Shown here: in pieces, positions 1 to 9,968 of the stretch
Layout of the letters: each line of letters starts with the position of its first letter
How positions within the stretch are numbered: position 1 is the stretch's first letter
NCBI GenBank assembly: GCA_029204225.1
Contig: MU835133.1
Location: forward strand, 1 to 41,604
Source: Diphasiastrum complanatum
Lineage: Eukaryota > Streptophyta > Lycopodiopsida > Lycopodiales > Lycopodiaceae
Direction: 5' to 3'
Length of the DNA: 41,604 bases
The notes under the pieces: generated by a model
Told to the model about the DNA's origin: nothing
The model's database searches: none
Seen by the model: the letters and a program-made list of their open reading frames with translations, nothing else
Translations under genes and position numbers: made by a program

Positions 1-1160
1 TGGAAGTAGAAAACAGGAACAGTTTCGCCGAAGAACTCGACGAACTGGTTACCAAGGAGCAGTTCCTCCAATTGGTAACAGAAGTGGATGAACTGAAGTT
101 GGCATTAGCCAATTTCAAGTCCAGTGTGGACGACTCGTTCGCTGAACTCAAAAACTTGATTTTGAGTTTCGCGAAAGGAAGCCTTCCCTCCACTTCTCAG
201 TTATCCCCTTCTCCACTTCCATCAGTTTTGGGTGAGACTTTACGGTCTCACCCCCAGTGTTTTTAAAGACTTAAAACCTCCTACTTTTAATGGGGAAGAG
301 AAGGATAGAAATGCAGATATTCTACAAACCTTCCTCAGCAAATGGAAGAACATTCATGCTCTTAAACAGACCCCTGACCATTTTGCAAGCTATTGAGGCC
401 AGTCTTTCCTAAGGGCCTATGGCCTATAAGTGGTGGTTAAATTCTCCAGGGAGACTGGGCAGACTCCCCGGTCATGGAAAGCTTTTGAAGAAGCTTTCCT
501 AAAAGAATTTCTACCAGAGAATGAACTTGATAGAGCCTGGGAAGCCTGGGAAAGAACAGTAATGGACAAGTCCCTCATCCAATATATCTCGCAGTATTGA
601 GAAGCAATTTTAAAGATTAAAAATATGGATGACAAAATCAGGGGATTTGTCCGTGGCCCTCAAAGATGAATATATAAGTAGAGGTCCAGAGAAACTCGCC
701 TACTACCCTTGAGCAAGCTCTCAGATATGCTCAAATCTATGATGATTCAGTGGGTAGGAAGAGGGCGAGACCGACAACCACTTTCTGAGCAGCCTTCTCA
801 GAAAGACTTTTAATTTAAAAAGAAATTTTTAAAAAAGAAAGAAGAAGATAAATTTAAAGGTGAAGCTCCTCAGAAACGCCCTTCACTCATACAACCCTTA
901 AAACCAGATGATTTTGAGAAAGCCAAACAAGAACGTTTGTGCTTTGTGTGTATGGGCAAGGGGACACACAGTCAGACAGTGTCCCAAGGGGCCTTTCACT
1001 AAAAAAGATAAGAAAGATAAAAAAACAAGTTCATCTTGTTCAGACTGTATGTTTCCCCCAGTGACTCGGCAGCTTCCGAGATCAAAGTGTATCATGAAAA
1101 TCATGAACACTGTTGCCAGCTGACCTCTGCAATGCTAGCGAAACCCTTCAGCTTTGGCCA
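1..1160 (+). pseudogene. gag of gypsy copy A, heavily frameshifted
   Basis: Capsid/nucleocapsid region, recognised by near identity to gag of copy B. The zinc knuckle (C-x2-C-x4-H-x4-C) is at about 938-985 but is split by an extra G. Compared with B there are about a dozen small indels, mostly one extra base in a homopolymer (for example near 27, 250, 383, 440, 655, 957 and 1047), a 6-base loss near 626, and an arginine codon changed to TGA at 598. No continuous reading frame survives. The density of one-base indels is far higher than in the pol region of the same copy, so some may be sequence errors. Confidence 0.85.
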
Positions 1161-4100
1161 CATGACCTAGTACGTATGCATGGGAAAGTTGGTAACCAGT
1201 TAGTAAGAGTCATGGTTGATGATGGGGCAACCCATAATTTGATCAACCACACCCTGGTTAAAAAGCTTAAACTACCAGAAGTACCTAGTCAGCATAGGTA
1301 CATAGTTTCATTAGCTAAGGGTGAAGATAAAAAAATATGGGAAACTATGGTAAGTAAGTTAAATCTTGGTATTCAGGGGTACCAAGATGAAATAAACTTT
1401 CAGATAATGCACCTGGATCGAACAGACATTGTTCTCGGGAGAGATTGGCTCTACAGTTTAGGACCTTCCCTCCACAAAAACTATCAGGAGAACACCCTCA
1501 GCTTTCAGTATAAAGGCCGAGAGATCCAGTTGCATGGGGAGCATGATGTTCCCAACAGTCCTATGGTCTGCAGTTCAGACCTCTGTCAGCTAATCGGAGA
1601 CGAAGACCATCAGGTATTCTTATGTGACTTTCAGTTTATTCCTGAAGTTTCTATTTCCAGTTCTATTCAGCAGAAAATCAGTAAATTAGAAACTTTGTTG
1701 TCTAAATTTAAAGACGTTTTTCCTGTAGATTTACCACATGGTTTACCACCTAGCAGAGAGGTAGATCATGTAATAAACCTAGTACCAGGTACAGCACCTG
1801 TTTCTAAACCTCCGTATCGGGTCAGCCGAACAGAGGATGAAGAAATAACTAGGCAGTTAACAGACTATCTTGGGAAAGGCCAAATTCAGACCAGTAGTTC
1901 ACCATGGGCCTCACCAGTCCTATAGGTGAAAAAGAAAGAGGGGTCTATGCGTCTTTCCGTAGATTACAGAGCCCTCAATAAAGTCACAATTAAGAATAAA
2001 TACCCTATGCCTCGGGCAGACGAGTTGTCTGATCAACTCAACGGGGATAAGTTTTTCAGTAAAATAGACCTCAGATCGGGATATCATCAAGTCCGTATAA
2101 AATCGGAAGATGTCTCGAAAACAGCTTTTAGGACTCGTCACGGTCATTATGAGTTTAAGGTGATGCCATTTGGGCTCACAAATGCTCCAGCTACCTTTAT
2201 TACCTTGATGAACAGTGTCCTCAGACCATACTTGGGTAAGTTTGTAGTCGTATTTTTAGATGACATCCTCGTTTACAGCAAAACGAGGAAGGAGCATCTA
2301 AAACACCTCAGAAAGGTGTTTCGACTGCTCAGAAAGCATAAGCTCTATGCTAAACAATCCAAGTGTGAATTCTTCGTTGAAGAAGTAGCATATTTGGGTC
2401 ACATTATCTCTTCAGATGGGATTTAGATGGACCCAAATAAGGTTAAAGCCATACTCAGTTGGCTGAGACCTCAGAATATTTTGGAACTTCAAATCTTTCT
2501 TGGTCTGGCGGGATATTACAGACGATTTGACAAGGAATATGCTCAGATAGCAGTCCCTATGACAAATCTCCTTAAGGGGAAGGGAAAGGAGTTCTTTTGG
2601 GAGTCCGCACAGCAGGAGAGCTTTGATGCTCTCAAAACAGCCTTAGCTACAGCACCAATTTTAAAAGTCGTCGACCCCAATCAGCCATTTGTGGTCGAAA
2701 CAGATGCTAGCGACTTTGCAGTAGGTGTTGTGCTAACTCAGGGTGGACGACCAGTTGCGTTCGAGAGTAAAAAACTCGAGCCAGCTCAGACTTGGTACAG
2801 TGCCTATGAAAAGGAACTCTTTTCTATAGTCCATGCCCTTAAGACTTGGAGGCATTATTTGTATGGTGCCAACTTTGAGGTCCTGACAGACCATGAGAGT
2901 CTCAGATACCTTTGCAATCAACCTGAGCTTAGAGGTCGGAAAGCTCGTTGGGCAGAGTTGATGCAAGAGTTTGACATGTCTATCAGATATAGGCGTGGAA
3001 AATTCAATACAGTAGCAGATGCCCTTAGCAGAATGCCTATGATAAACGAACTGAGTTTTACTCAGATTCGTAATGAGTTACTCGAGTCCTTGAGAGGGAA
3101 ATGCCAGCATGATGCATTCTTCTCTACTATCTGGAACTCAGTCCAGAGTAGACAGTTACAGACTCCGGAACCAGTTCCCGGGGCTGGTGCCAGTTCATCC
3201 AAGAATACGGCAGCTTCTGTTGAGGATGATGATGAGTCCGAGTATACGTCGTCAGATGATGTTGAGGATTCTGAGCCTGTATTACCCAAGCAAACCCCAG
3301 TGGTTGAGGGTCAGTTGACTCAAGGATTCAAATGGAAACAATATTCCATTCAGGATGAGTACTTGCTCTATAGAGATAGAGTATGTGTCCCCAATTCAGA
3401 GGATTATAGGCAGCAGGTCCTATATGAATGTCATGACAATCCTAGCGCGGGACACCCAGTCATACAGAAGACCTGTGAGCTTCTCCGTAGGCAATTTTTC
3501 TGGCCCAGTATGAAAAAGGATGTCCACCAGTATGTAACCAGTTGCTAGAAATGTCAAGTAAATAAAGCAGAGCGTTTAAAGGCAGGAGGGTTGTTGCATC
3601 CCTTAGAAATACCAGTTGGTAAACGGGAGAGTATCTCCATGGATTTTATAGTAGGCCTGCCTAAAACCCAAAAGGGTAATGACCCTATATGGGTCACAGT
3701 TGACCGTCTGACCAAAATGGCTCATTTTATTCCGACCAAAACAACCGTTAGAGCTCCAGAGTTAGCGAGGTTGTTTGTAGACGGGCTATTTAAATTGTAC
3801 GGTCTACCTTCCGGCATAGTCAGCGACCGGGACAGTAAGTTTACTGGAAATTTTTGGAGGGCAGTATTCCATCATCTCCATACTAAACTTAATATGAGTA
3901 CCACCGACCATCCACAGACAGACGGTCAAACAGAAAGGGTAAATCAAGTGCTGGAGGATATGCTTCGTGCATACGTCAGCAAGAAGCAGACTAATTGGGA
4001 GGAGTATCTCTCGATATTAGAGTTTGCTTACAACAGTACCAAACATTCAGCTACGGGATACAGCCCATTTATGCTAATGTACGGTTTTCAGCCACGCTCA

Positions 4101-4562
4101 CCCACAGCTGTAGGGTTTAAACAAGAAAAAGTTAAAGCAGCCAGAAACTTTTTAGAGGACCTAAACCAGATGATAGAACATGCTAAGCGTAGCATTAGAT
4201 AGTCCCAGGATCGAGCCAGGCATTATGCAGATCCACACAGACGGGATGTGCAGTTCTCCACTGGTGAGAAAGTCTACTTGAGAGTCCCAGTTGACTCTAA
4301 AACCCTTAAATCAGGAGTGTGTGCTAAGTTGTCGCCAAGGTATTGTGGTCCCTTTACCATCAGTAGGAGACTAGGCAAGGTCACCTATGAACTAGAACTC
4401 CCACACAGCAGTAAGGTTTTTCCAGTCTTTCATGTAAGTCAGTTACGAAAAGCCTTACTCTATACCGAGAATATCTGGTTAAGTGGAATGATCAGCCTGT
4501 TGAGAATGCCACTTGGGAAAGAGGCAGCGTCCTTCGCAAGATTTTTCCAGACTTTGTCTTAG
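1113..4562 (+). pseudogene. pol of gypsy copy A (PR-RT-RNase H-IN), four amber codons and 3' deletion
   Basis: One frame runs from protease to integrase, interrupted only by TAG codons at 1923, 2424, 3546 and 4200. Copy B has Leu, Lys, Gln and Gln codons there. Protease has the motif VDDGATHN (about 1214-1237). RT has FLDD near 2257-2268 and RNase H has TDAS near 2700 and TDHE near 2889; the RNase H region damaged in B is complete here. The integrase HHCC finger is degraded: one amber codon lies just before its last Cys. Catalytic D, D and E are present (VDRL, SDRD, TERVNQ). At 4458 a 115-bp deletion relative to B (B 37679-37793), with TA microhomology, shifts the frame before the chromodomain. 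The element cannot encode a full polyprotein. Confidence 0.9.
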
Positions 4563-4580
4563 AGGACCAAGACGGTTCTT

Positions 4581-4593
4581 AAGGGGGAGGGAG
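4581..4593 (+). promoter_or_regulatory. Polypurine tract of gypsy copy A
   Basis: AAGGGGGAGGGAG lies directly before the 3' LTR and is identical in copy B (37917-37929). In LTR retrotransposons this tract primes plus-strand DNA synthesis. Confidence 0.85.
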
Positions 4594-4951
4594 TGTTACG
4601 AGCTCGTAACCAGTGCCGAACCCTAGAGAACACAGATAGGTCAGATACCACAGTCAGGGTCGTGTCCAGTGTACATGACCAACATGGCAAGACAGTGTGA
4701 GTAGTGTGCCCCAGCACGGTCCATAGCCATGGCGGGCCTAACACAGCCTAGGGACCTTGTCAGCAGGATAGGGCTCCCAGTTGGGTCCCGACGTGTAGTC
4801 GGCCACGTCAGTGCCACGTGGCCGACACTTGGCAGTAGCATGCTACCAGTCCTCACACTGGGCTAGGAGGGGCTTACTCTATATCAGGGAGTAGGCAAGG
4901 TTGGGTGGATCAGTTAGTGTTTGCCCTACTGTGCTGTTAGGATCTATTACA
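4594..4951 (+). repeat. 3' LTR of gypsy copy A (358 bp)
   Basis: Starts TGTTACG and ends ATTACA (TG...CA). The first bases contain the perfect 16-bp palindrome GTTACGAGCTCGTAAC (4595-4610). An 11-bp perfect inverted repeat with a 7-base loop at 4798-4826 carries ACGT cores including a G-box (CACGTG), and GCCGAC follows. A TATA-like CTATAT lies near 4880. There are 8 differences from the 5' LTR of copy B. Confidence 0.95.
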
Positions 4952-7358
4952 GTAGGATCATGAATATGGTTAGTAGTACACACTCTCTCCATATGTACCA
5001 AGGCAGCATGCCCCTTACGCACGCGATATAGAGCAGTAGAGCGAAAAGTGAGTAAGGGTCCGGTGAATAATACACCTATATAGGTGTATGATGTAACAAT
5101 CTCCAGCTGCTGTGAATCATAATAAAAAGCGTCATCTCTCATATGCTGCCGATTTGTGCTAAACACCATAACTTTGGTCTTAGCAATATTCACCGTCAAG
5201 CCCCACACTAAGATGTCGTTGTAATCGAGAGGCTAGAGGATATCAATGCCACATCATCCGCATACAGTAGGAGAGGAATAATTACATCAGCAAGAGGACA
5301 TCCATCACCCCCCTCCTCCTTGATGATCCGCTCTAGATCATCAATGTACAATGCAAAAAGAGTGGGAGAGAGTGGACATCCTTGCTTGACTCGAACTGTG
5401 CTCTAGATAGAAGGCGACCAGCTGCTGCCATCTCTGAAACGTGCTAAAACCCTCTCATATAAGGCGCTGATAGCCATAATGATATCCTGTGAGAAGCCAA
5501 GTGAAGATAAGCGCTGAAGTAGCAGGTGCCGTGGAACTGAGTCAAAGGCCTTGTGGAAATCCACAAAGCAGCAGTATACTCTCTGTCTCCGATGTCGAGC
5601 CTCCTCTATGATGCAGCGTAGGACAAATGCATGATCAATGGTAGAGTATCCGGGTTTAAAGCCAGCCTGTCCAAGAGCAAATAACTCATTTGATTCCGCC
5701 TAGGATCCAACCATAGACTGCAGAACTGAGCCATAAAGCTTCGCCATCGTGTGACTGATCATGAGAGTGCGATAGTTATCCACGTTCATTGCATCACCAG
5801 CCTTGAGAATGGGATGGAGAAGGTTCGTGCAGCAGTTGGTGGGGAAGCCCGAGGTAACAGCCAAGTTAAAAGTGTGGGCAATGTAAGGAGAGAGAAGTTG
5901 GGAGACAGGTAGGAGGAGGTCTGTGTTAAGAGAGTCGACGTCCTTCGCTTTATGGGATTGGGCTTTACTAATCGTGAATTCAATTTGGTCAGAGGTAAAA
6001 AGAGAGAATGTAGCAGGTCGAGTGATAGGGATAGGCGAAGCATCTGTAGTGTATAAGCAAGTAGCATACTTCACCCAAGAGTCAATATCAATAGGTGAAA
6101 GTAAGGAAGATTTCTTAGAAAAGATTTTCCAGAAATGAGACGAGGAGGAAGAGAAAAGGGAGTCTATAAGTTTCTGACCATCTCTTGTTAAAGAGTCTCT
6201 TTTCTTTTTATTAACTACATGACGATATAGCTTTTGAACGTGTACTAAACGATTAGGAGAGTGATGCATGGCGTATACCACTTGCTTATGTAAGGCGTGG
6301 TAATCATGGTCATACCATCGGTTATAGGTCTTTCGATGAGTGGGATATGTCTTAGGGGGAAAGGCCTGGGTGGCGGCTTGTATAAGGAAGAGCAACAAGA
6401 AGCTAGCCTGTAGCTCAATAGGAGAGGAGAAGGGAAAATCTTGCAAAAGAGAGTTGAGCGCGACTATGTAGCATGGGATGAGATGTGTATGAAAAGAAAA
6501 GTGAGGTGTAGTGGTCTTGGGTCGAATGATTGGAAGGGGAGAGGTCTGGGCAACAGAGAGTAAGAGCAGTGAGTGATCAGCAAGGGTAGGAGAGAGTATA
6601 GTAAAGCTCTGAATAAGAGGAATCAAGGCTGGTGAGCCAATGAAGTAATCCACCACACTATGTCCGCCACTATGTAGATGACAAGTGAATGCTGCTGAAT
6701 CTGGCCACTGTGATAAACCGTTCAGAATGACCAAGGAATGTGCATCGGAAATCCTGAGTAGCTGCTCACCAAATGTAGTAGAAGGGGTAGCCTCATCATG
6801 TGATGCCCGCACAAGACCTGTATCCAAAGCATGAAGCTGGAGATAATCCGTCATCGCCTGAAATTCCGTCTGTCAGGTGGCCATGCATGCGTTAAAGTCA
6901 CCTGCCAAAAGTACATATCCCTGGGGAGAAAAGATAGAAATATCCTCTGATAAAACCTAAAAAGGGTCCCCACCATAGTCTGCAAATGTCGAACTCTGAG
7001 GAGCAATATAACATACTACCAGGAAGATATCTCTAGCCAAGCTTAGGGAATGCCCAACTAATTGTAACCATATAAAACGAGCGTACGGATCTTTCTTAAC
7101 CAGCTTAACAGTATGACTATACTAGTGTCTGTATAAGCATGCCACCCCACCTGAGCCTCTGGAGGTCGTCCCTCGTAGGAATGGTCTAAAAACTGAGTGC
7201 CAAGAGAAATCTGTCATCATAGGAAGAGGACAAAATTGAGATTCATGAGTCTCTACTAGCAGTAAAATATCTGTATGAGCAAGATAGGACTGCAAGTCAC
7301 CTGCAGTAGAGGAAGAGAGGAAGCCATTACAATTCCAAAAGCCAATACGACGCAACAT
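4952..7358 (-). pseudogene. LINE A ORF2: AP endonuclease plus reverse transcriptase, truncated
   Basis: Starts at ATG 7358 with the endonuclease motif GFWNCNGF, followed by VETHES (catalytic Glu) and RGSGGVACLYR. In-frame stops follow at about 7122, then in the segment before LAGDFNA (near 6900) and next to it. The C-terminal half of the endonuclease (HSVVDYFIGSP, LADHSLL) and the linker are open from 6854 to 5700. RT continues with GQAGFKPGYST, FHKAFDSVP, VKQGCPLSPTLF and LLYADDV (YADD at about 5252-5264) with a few stops and a frameshift; the thumb ends at 4952 where the gypsy LTR begins. It nicks target DNA and reverse transcribes in intact relatives; this copy is dead. Confidence 0.88.
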
Positions 7359-7400
7359 AGGGGATCTCGGGCTGCTCCCATGCCCGGGAGCCCCAAGTCC
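7359..7400 (-). promoter_or_regulatory. Conserved hairpin block between LINE A ORF1 and ORF2
   Basis: The 42 bases between the ORF1 stop (TAG, 7403-7401) and the ORF2 ATG (7358) contain, in sense direction, ACTTGGGG then CTCCC-GGGCAT-GGGAG, a 5-bp stem with a 6-base loop. The same block recurs in L4 (about 28352-28394) and, diverged, in plus-strand LINE F (about 20325-20368). A role in ORF2 translation is inference. Confidence 0.5.
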
Positions 7401-8211
7401 CTATAGTGAGCGCTCATAGTATCGTGGTTTGCCGTCAATAAACACCACCCATTGCCCTTTTTCCTTAGCTTCTTGTATGATTTTTTTCCTTGCTTGCCAT
7501 TGCGTATGAGTTAAATCATCGTCCATAAAAATAAAAGTCCCTTTCAGCTTGGCTCGAAGTTCAAGGCAGCGTTACAATGTACAAGAGACCGGAATTTAAT
7601 AAATAAAACATTCTCATCATACTTGCCTCTCCAAGCAGTTTCAAATCCCTCAGTTGAGTGTGAGAGTTTATTGCAAAGTAAATCCTTGGCTTCCTCAAGA
7701 GGTTTTTTCCAACATTTAGGATGCCTCTCACTCTAATATTATGGGCTTTTTTGGCTCTTTTCTCTTGCTCCGAAAACATACTTTCTAATCTTGAGTCAAT
7801 TGAACTATTCGTAGGCAAATCTATTATACCACTATCTTTTTTAAACAGTGCTGCCCAAGATTTCGTCTCTTCTACTTGTTTCTCAAGGCTGGAAATCTTG
7901 TTAGAAGTTTTTGCAAGATCCGTAGTAGATGATGGTAATAGAGTTCGCAGCTGGCTGATCTCATCCCGCAATTTTTTAACCTCCAATTTGAGTGCTGCAT
8001 TTTCTCCTTGTACCTCTGAAAATAGTGCATACAACTGCCCAACATGATAATGAACATCTTCCGGTAGAATAGAGCGAGGGATAGTTGGAGGTGAGACCTT
8101 AGATAGCACAAATGGAGGAGGAGTAGAAGGATTAGGAGGGAGAGCAGAGGGAGGCATAGCTGGTTCCATATCCAAGCAGGGACAAGGCCAGGTATGACAA
8201 GGAAGGGCCAA
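7401..8211 (-). pseudogene. LINE A ORF1: coiled-coil RNA-binding protein, frameshifted
   Basis: N-terminus is proline-rich, followed by a heptad-like coiled coil (about residues 55-130; NAALKLEVKKLRDEISQL and ISSLEKQVEETKSWAALF), then HNIRVRGILN, and after a frameshift near 7700-7560 the C-terminal part (FMDDDLTHTQ, WVVFIDGKPRYY) that resembles the L1 ORF1p C-terminal domain. The frame ends at TAG 7401. ORF1p of L1-type elements trimerises through its coiled coil and coats the element RNA. The HNIRVRGILN motif is also found in LINE F (about 19890) but is deleted from L4. Confidence 0.75.
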
Positions 8212-8454
8212 CCCGTCAGAGCCTTGGAGCTGCTCCTGATGGTTCTTCCTCTAATTCTGAGCAATTACTCCTTCACTTTCACCTGAGGCTCATCACTCAG
8301 CTGCAGCGACGCTTTTCTGACATCGCGTTCCACAGAAGAGGATCCGGGCTTCAAGACATGGATCCGCAATCCTGGATCGTAAGCAAATGCAAGTTTACTT
8401 CCGTGATTGCTCTTCTAAGCAATATCTGAGCGTTGGCTTTCAACTTAAGCACTA

Positions 8455-8668
8455 GTTCTGAGCACTGTGTTATCGCACTATTATGTGCCACACGATGGCT
8501 AAGCTCTATGGCTCTGTTATGCAGTCTATCATCAGCTCCCAGGCTGAGACAGAATTGTATGCTATGGGACAGGCAGGTTTTAGAGCAGGCTACTCCACGG
8601 CTGACCAGGTTTTCATCCTGAGATGTATCATAGAGGAGGCGAAATGGTACAAAGTTGATCATAATTGA
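8455..8668 (+). mobile_element. Plus-strand LINE RT fragment
   Basis: Frame from 8483 encodes TMAKLYGSVMQS, then AMGQAGFRAGYST and LRCIIEEA, matching the RT N-terminal region of LINE A (TMAKLYGSVLQS) in opposite orientation. LINE A still has its own copy of this segment at about 5640-5760, so this is a second element, not an inversion of LINE A. About 170 bp upstream (8280-8455) may belong to it but I could not align it. Confidence 0.75.
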
Positions 8669-8959
8669 ATAAAGAGCTATAACAGAACTTATAATACAAA
8701 ATTCCTTAACAAATTATTTGGAGTAAAATACTACATTGACTAAATGATAGCCATCATGCCATATCATGAGAGGAACAGTTGAAAAAGAATGGGTGTCATA
8801 GGTCGTGGTGGCTGTGTGAGTCATAGGTCGTGTAGCTGCCTGTCTTATAGGTCTCAGTATTGTCTCTGGTCCCAGTGTCTCAAATGGATAGCCACCTCAT
8901 CCTCTGACCTTGCATCAGCAACAATCCACGTTTGAAGAAGTAATATACGGCTGTATTTT

Positions 8960-9016
<57 letters not shown>

Positions 9017-9464
9017 AGCCAAATGTAAAGACAAATTTGAGAGCATGAATTATCAATAATAGATTGATGTAATCTGATAGCAATCTGCTAGATATAAGCA
9101 TTTCAAGATTTTAGTGTCCTCACAATTTTGCATCTCTTCTTTTTTTTATATACCATGCCATTGTACTATATCCTTTTACAGATTTTTTTCGATCTCTACA
9201 TCTTGAGATATAACAATTTATATTTTCCAATGTACCATCACATCTTTCTTTCAGCTTGAGAATAAAAAATGCAAACTTGCAAATGAGAGAAAGAGGCTCT
9301 ACACATATTGGAAAGAAGAGGTTAATACCACATGCCTTTGTGAGTGAAATGCAAGTCTTATACTGCAGTTGCTAGCATCTCAACAAGGATCTCACTTGCA
9401 TTATCTACGAAACTTGAAAGTGAATTATCTTCCAGATAAAAAGAAGTAACATGAATCATCTCAC
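8669..9464. other. Probable intron sequence downstream of the last visible DNA-PKcs exon
   Basis: AT-rich, no recognisable coding sequence. The next expected DNA-PKcs exon, in minus-strand direction, was looked for here and not found; it may lie left of LINE A and gypsy A. Contains the GA microsatellite at 8963-9013. Confidence 0.4.
8963..9013. repeat. GA dinucleotide microsatellite (about 25 units)
   Basis: Uninterrupted GA run. Unlike the tracts at 24653 and 40973, it is not next to a recognisable LINE 3' end. Confidence 0.95.
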
Positions 9465-9619
9465 CTCTGAATTTCTGCTGGCGGTTCTCCTAACAGGACC
9501 TTTGGCAGAATTGCCAAGAATCAGCAGGCATACACTATGAAGAAGTTCGCATGCAGTCACTTTTGTTCTTCTCTCACTGGATGTTGTTGCCAACTCCACA
9601 ATCCTTGGCAATAATGGAT
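9465..9619 (-). CDS. PRKDC: DNA-PKcs-like exon 4 of 4 seen (partial CDS)
   Basis: 155 bp. Acceptor is CAG just before ATCC (9622-9620) and donor is GAG followed by GTGAGA (9464-9459). The first two bases complete a codon begun in the previous exon; 51 codons follow, ending in phase 0. The peptide contains LLPRIVELA, RRTKVTACELLHS and LLILGNSAKGP, the strongest match to DNA-PKcs in the window (human: FLPRVTELA, QTKVAACELLHS, FMLGKAT). An acceptor three bases upstream is also possible and would add one Ala. HEAT-repeat scaffold, nuclear in animals. No lesions. Confidence 0.85.
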
Positions 9620-9778
9620 CTGCTCATAAGTGACTAAAAAAGTTAACCCTTTCGAGTTGCTATGTCTCTAATACTATTGTGTAAAAACATGAAATTCATT
9701 TAGTATTTCAACCATTGCTCTTATTAACAACTGATATAAGATCAAGTTTATAAGTGAGTACTTGTCTGTATTCCTTAC

Positions 9779-9968
9779 CAAGCCAAAGATTTAGCTTCTC
9801 ATCTCGAAATGGAAGTGTAAACTTCACATGGTCCACAGTGTCCCAGGCTAATCCACCAGTGCCAGTGATTTGCAATAGGTCTACATCTGGTACTAAACAG
9901 TGGGCAAAGCTTCCAATGCGACCGAGCAACTTCTGGAATCGGATCTGTAGTAGCTCAAAACCCCCAGG
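9779..9968 (-). CDS. PRKDC: DNA-PKcs-like exon 3 of 4 seen (partial CDS)
   Basis: 190 bp. Acceptor TATGCAG ends at 9969; donor GTAAGG starts at 9778. Enters in phase 0 and leaves with one extra base. Peptide begins PGGFELLQIRFQKLLGRIGS and contains LAWDTVDHVKF and LPFRDEKLNLWL, aligning with the human stretch that contains IRIRVVQMLGSLGG, AWDREKRLSF and VPFREMKPVIF. Reading frame is open across the whole exon. The intron to the next exon is only 159 bp, a normal plant size, unlike the transposon-laden introns elsewhere. Confidence 0.85.

Larger units (their letters stand above)
1..4951 (+). mobile_element. Ty3/gypsy chromovirus copy A, 5' end outside window
   Basis: LTR retrotransposon on the plus strand: gag remnant, protease, RT, RNase H, integrase, C-terminal chromodomain remnant, polypurine tract and a 358-bp 3' LTR. 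Its order and sequence match copy B (32020-38287) almost throughout; base 1 corresponds to about 33274 in B, so the 5' LTR, primer site and first ~95 bases of gag are missing. The element interrupts LINE A: sequence directly right of the LTR reads on the minus strand as LINE reverse transcriptase. The five bases after the LTR (GTAGG, 4952-4956) should be one arm of a target duplication whose other arm lies left of the window. Its LTR differs from B's 5' LTR at 8 of 358 positions. Confidence 0.95.
4952..8260 (-). mobile_element. LINE A: two-ORF non-LTR retrotransposon, 3' part lost to the left
   Basis: Minus-strand LINE with ORF1 (about 8211-7401), a 42-base spacer and ORF2 (from 7358 downwards). 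It is cut in the RT thumb region by gypsy copy A, so the remaining ORF2 and the 3' tail lie left of copy A, outside the window. The clade is not assigned: RT motifs (VKQGCPLSPTLF, LLYADDV) and the AP-type endonuclease fit L1-like LINEs broadly. The 5' end near 8215-8290 is not sharply defined; beyond it lies a plus-strand LINE scrap from another copy. Confidence 0.9.

Noticed and set aside
4559-4856. Minus-strand frames inside the gypsy LTRs (also at 32067-32282 and 37895-38192)
   Set aside because: They repeat with each LTR, run antisense through regulatory sequence and show no protein features.
8280-8668. Twin-priming inversion at the 5' end of LINE A
   Set aside because: LINE A still contains its own copy of the RT segment found inverted here, so the fragment is from another element.
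8963-9013. GA tract at 8963 as another LINE tail
   Set aside because: No 3' block or hairpin next to it on either strand.
9340-9440. Minus-strand reading NASEILVEMLATA as the next DNA-PKcs exon
   Set aside because: It would need an intron of about 30 bases after 9465 and does not match the expected region of the protein.
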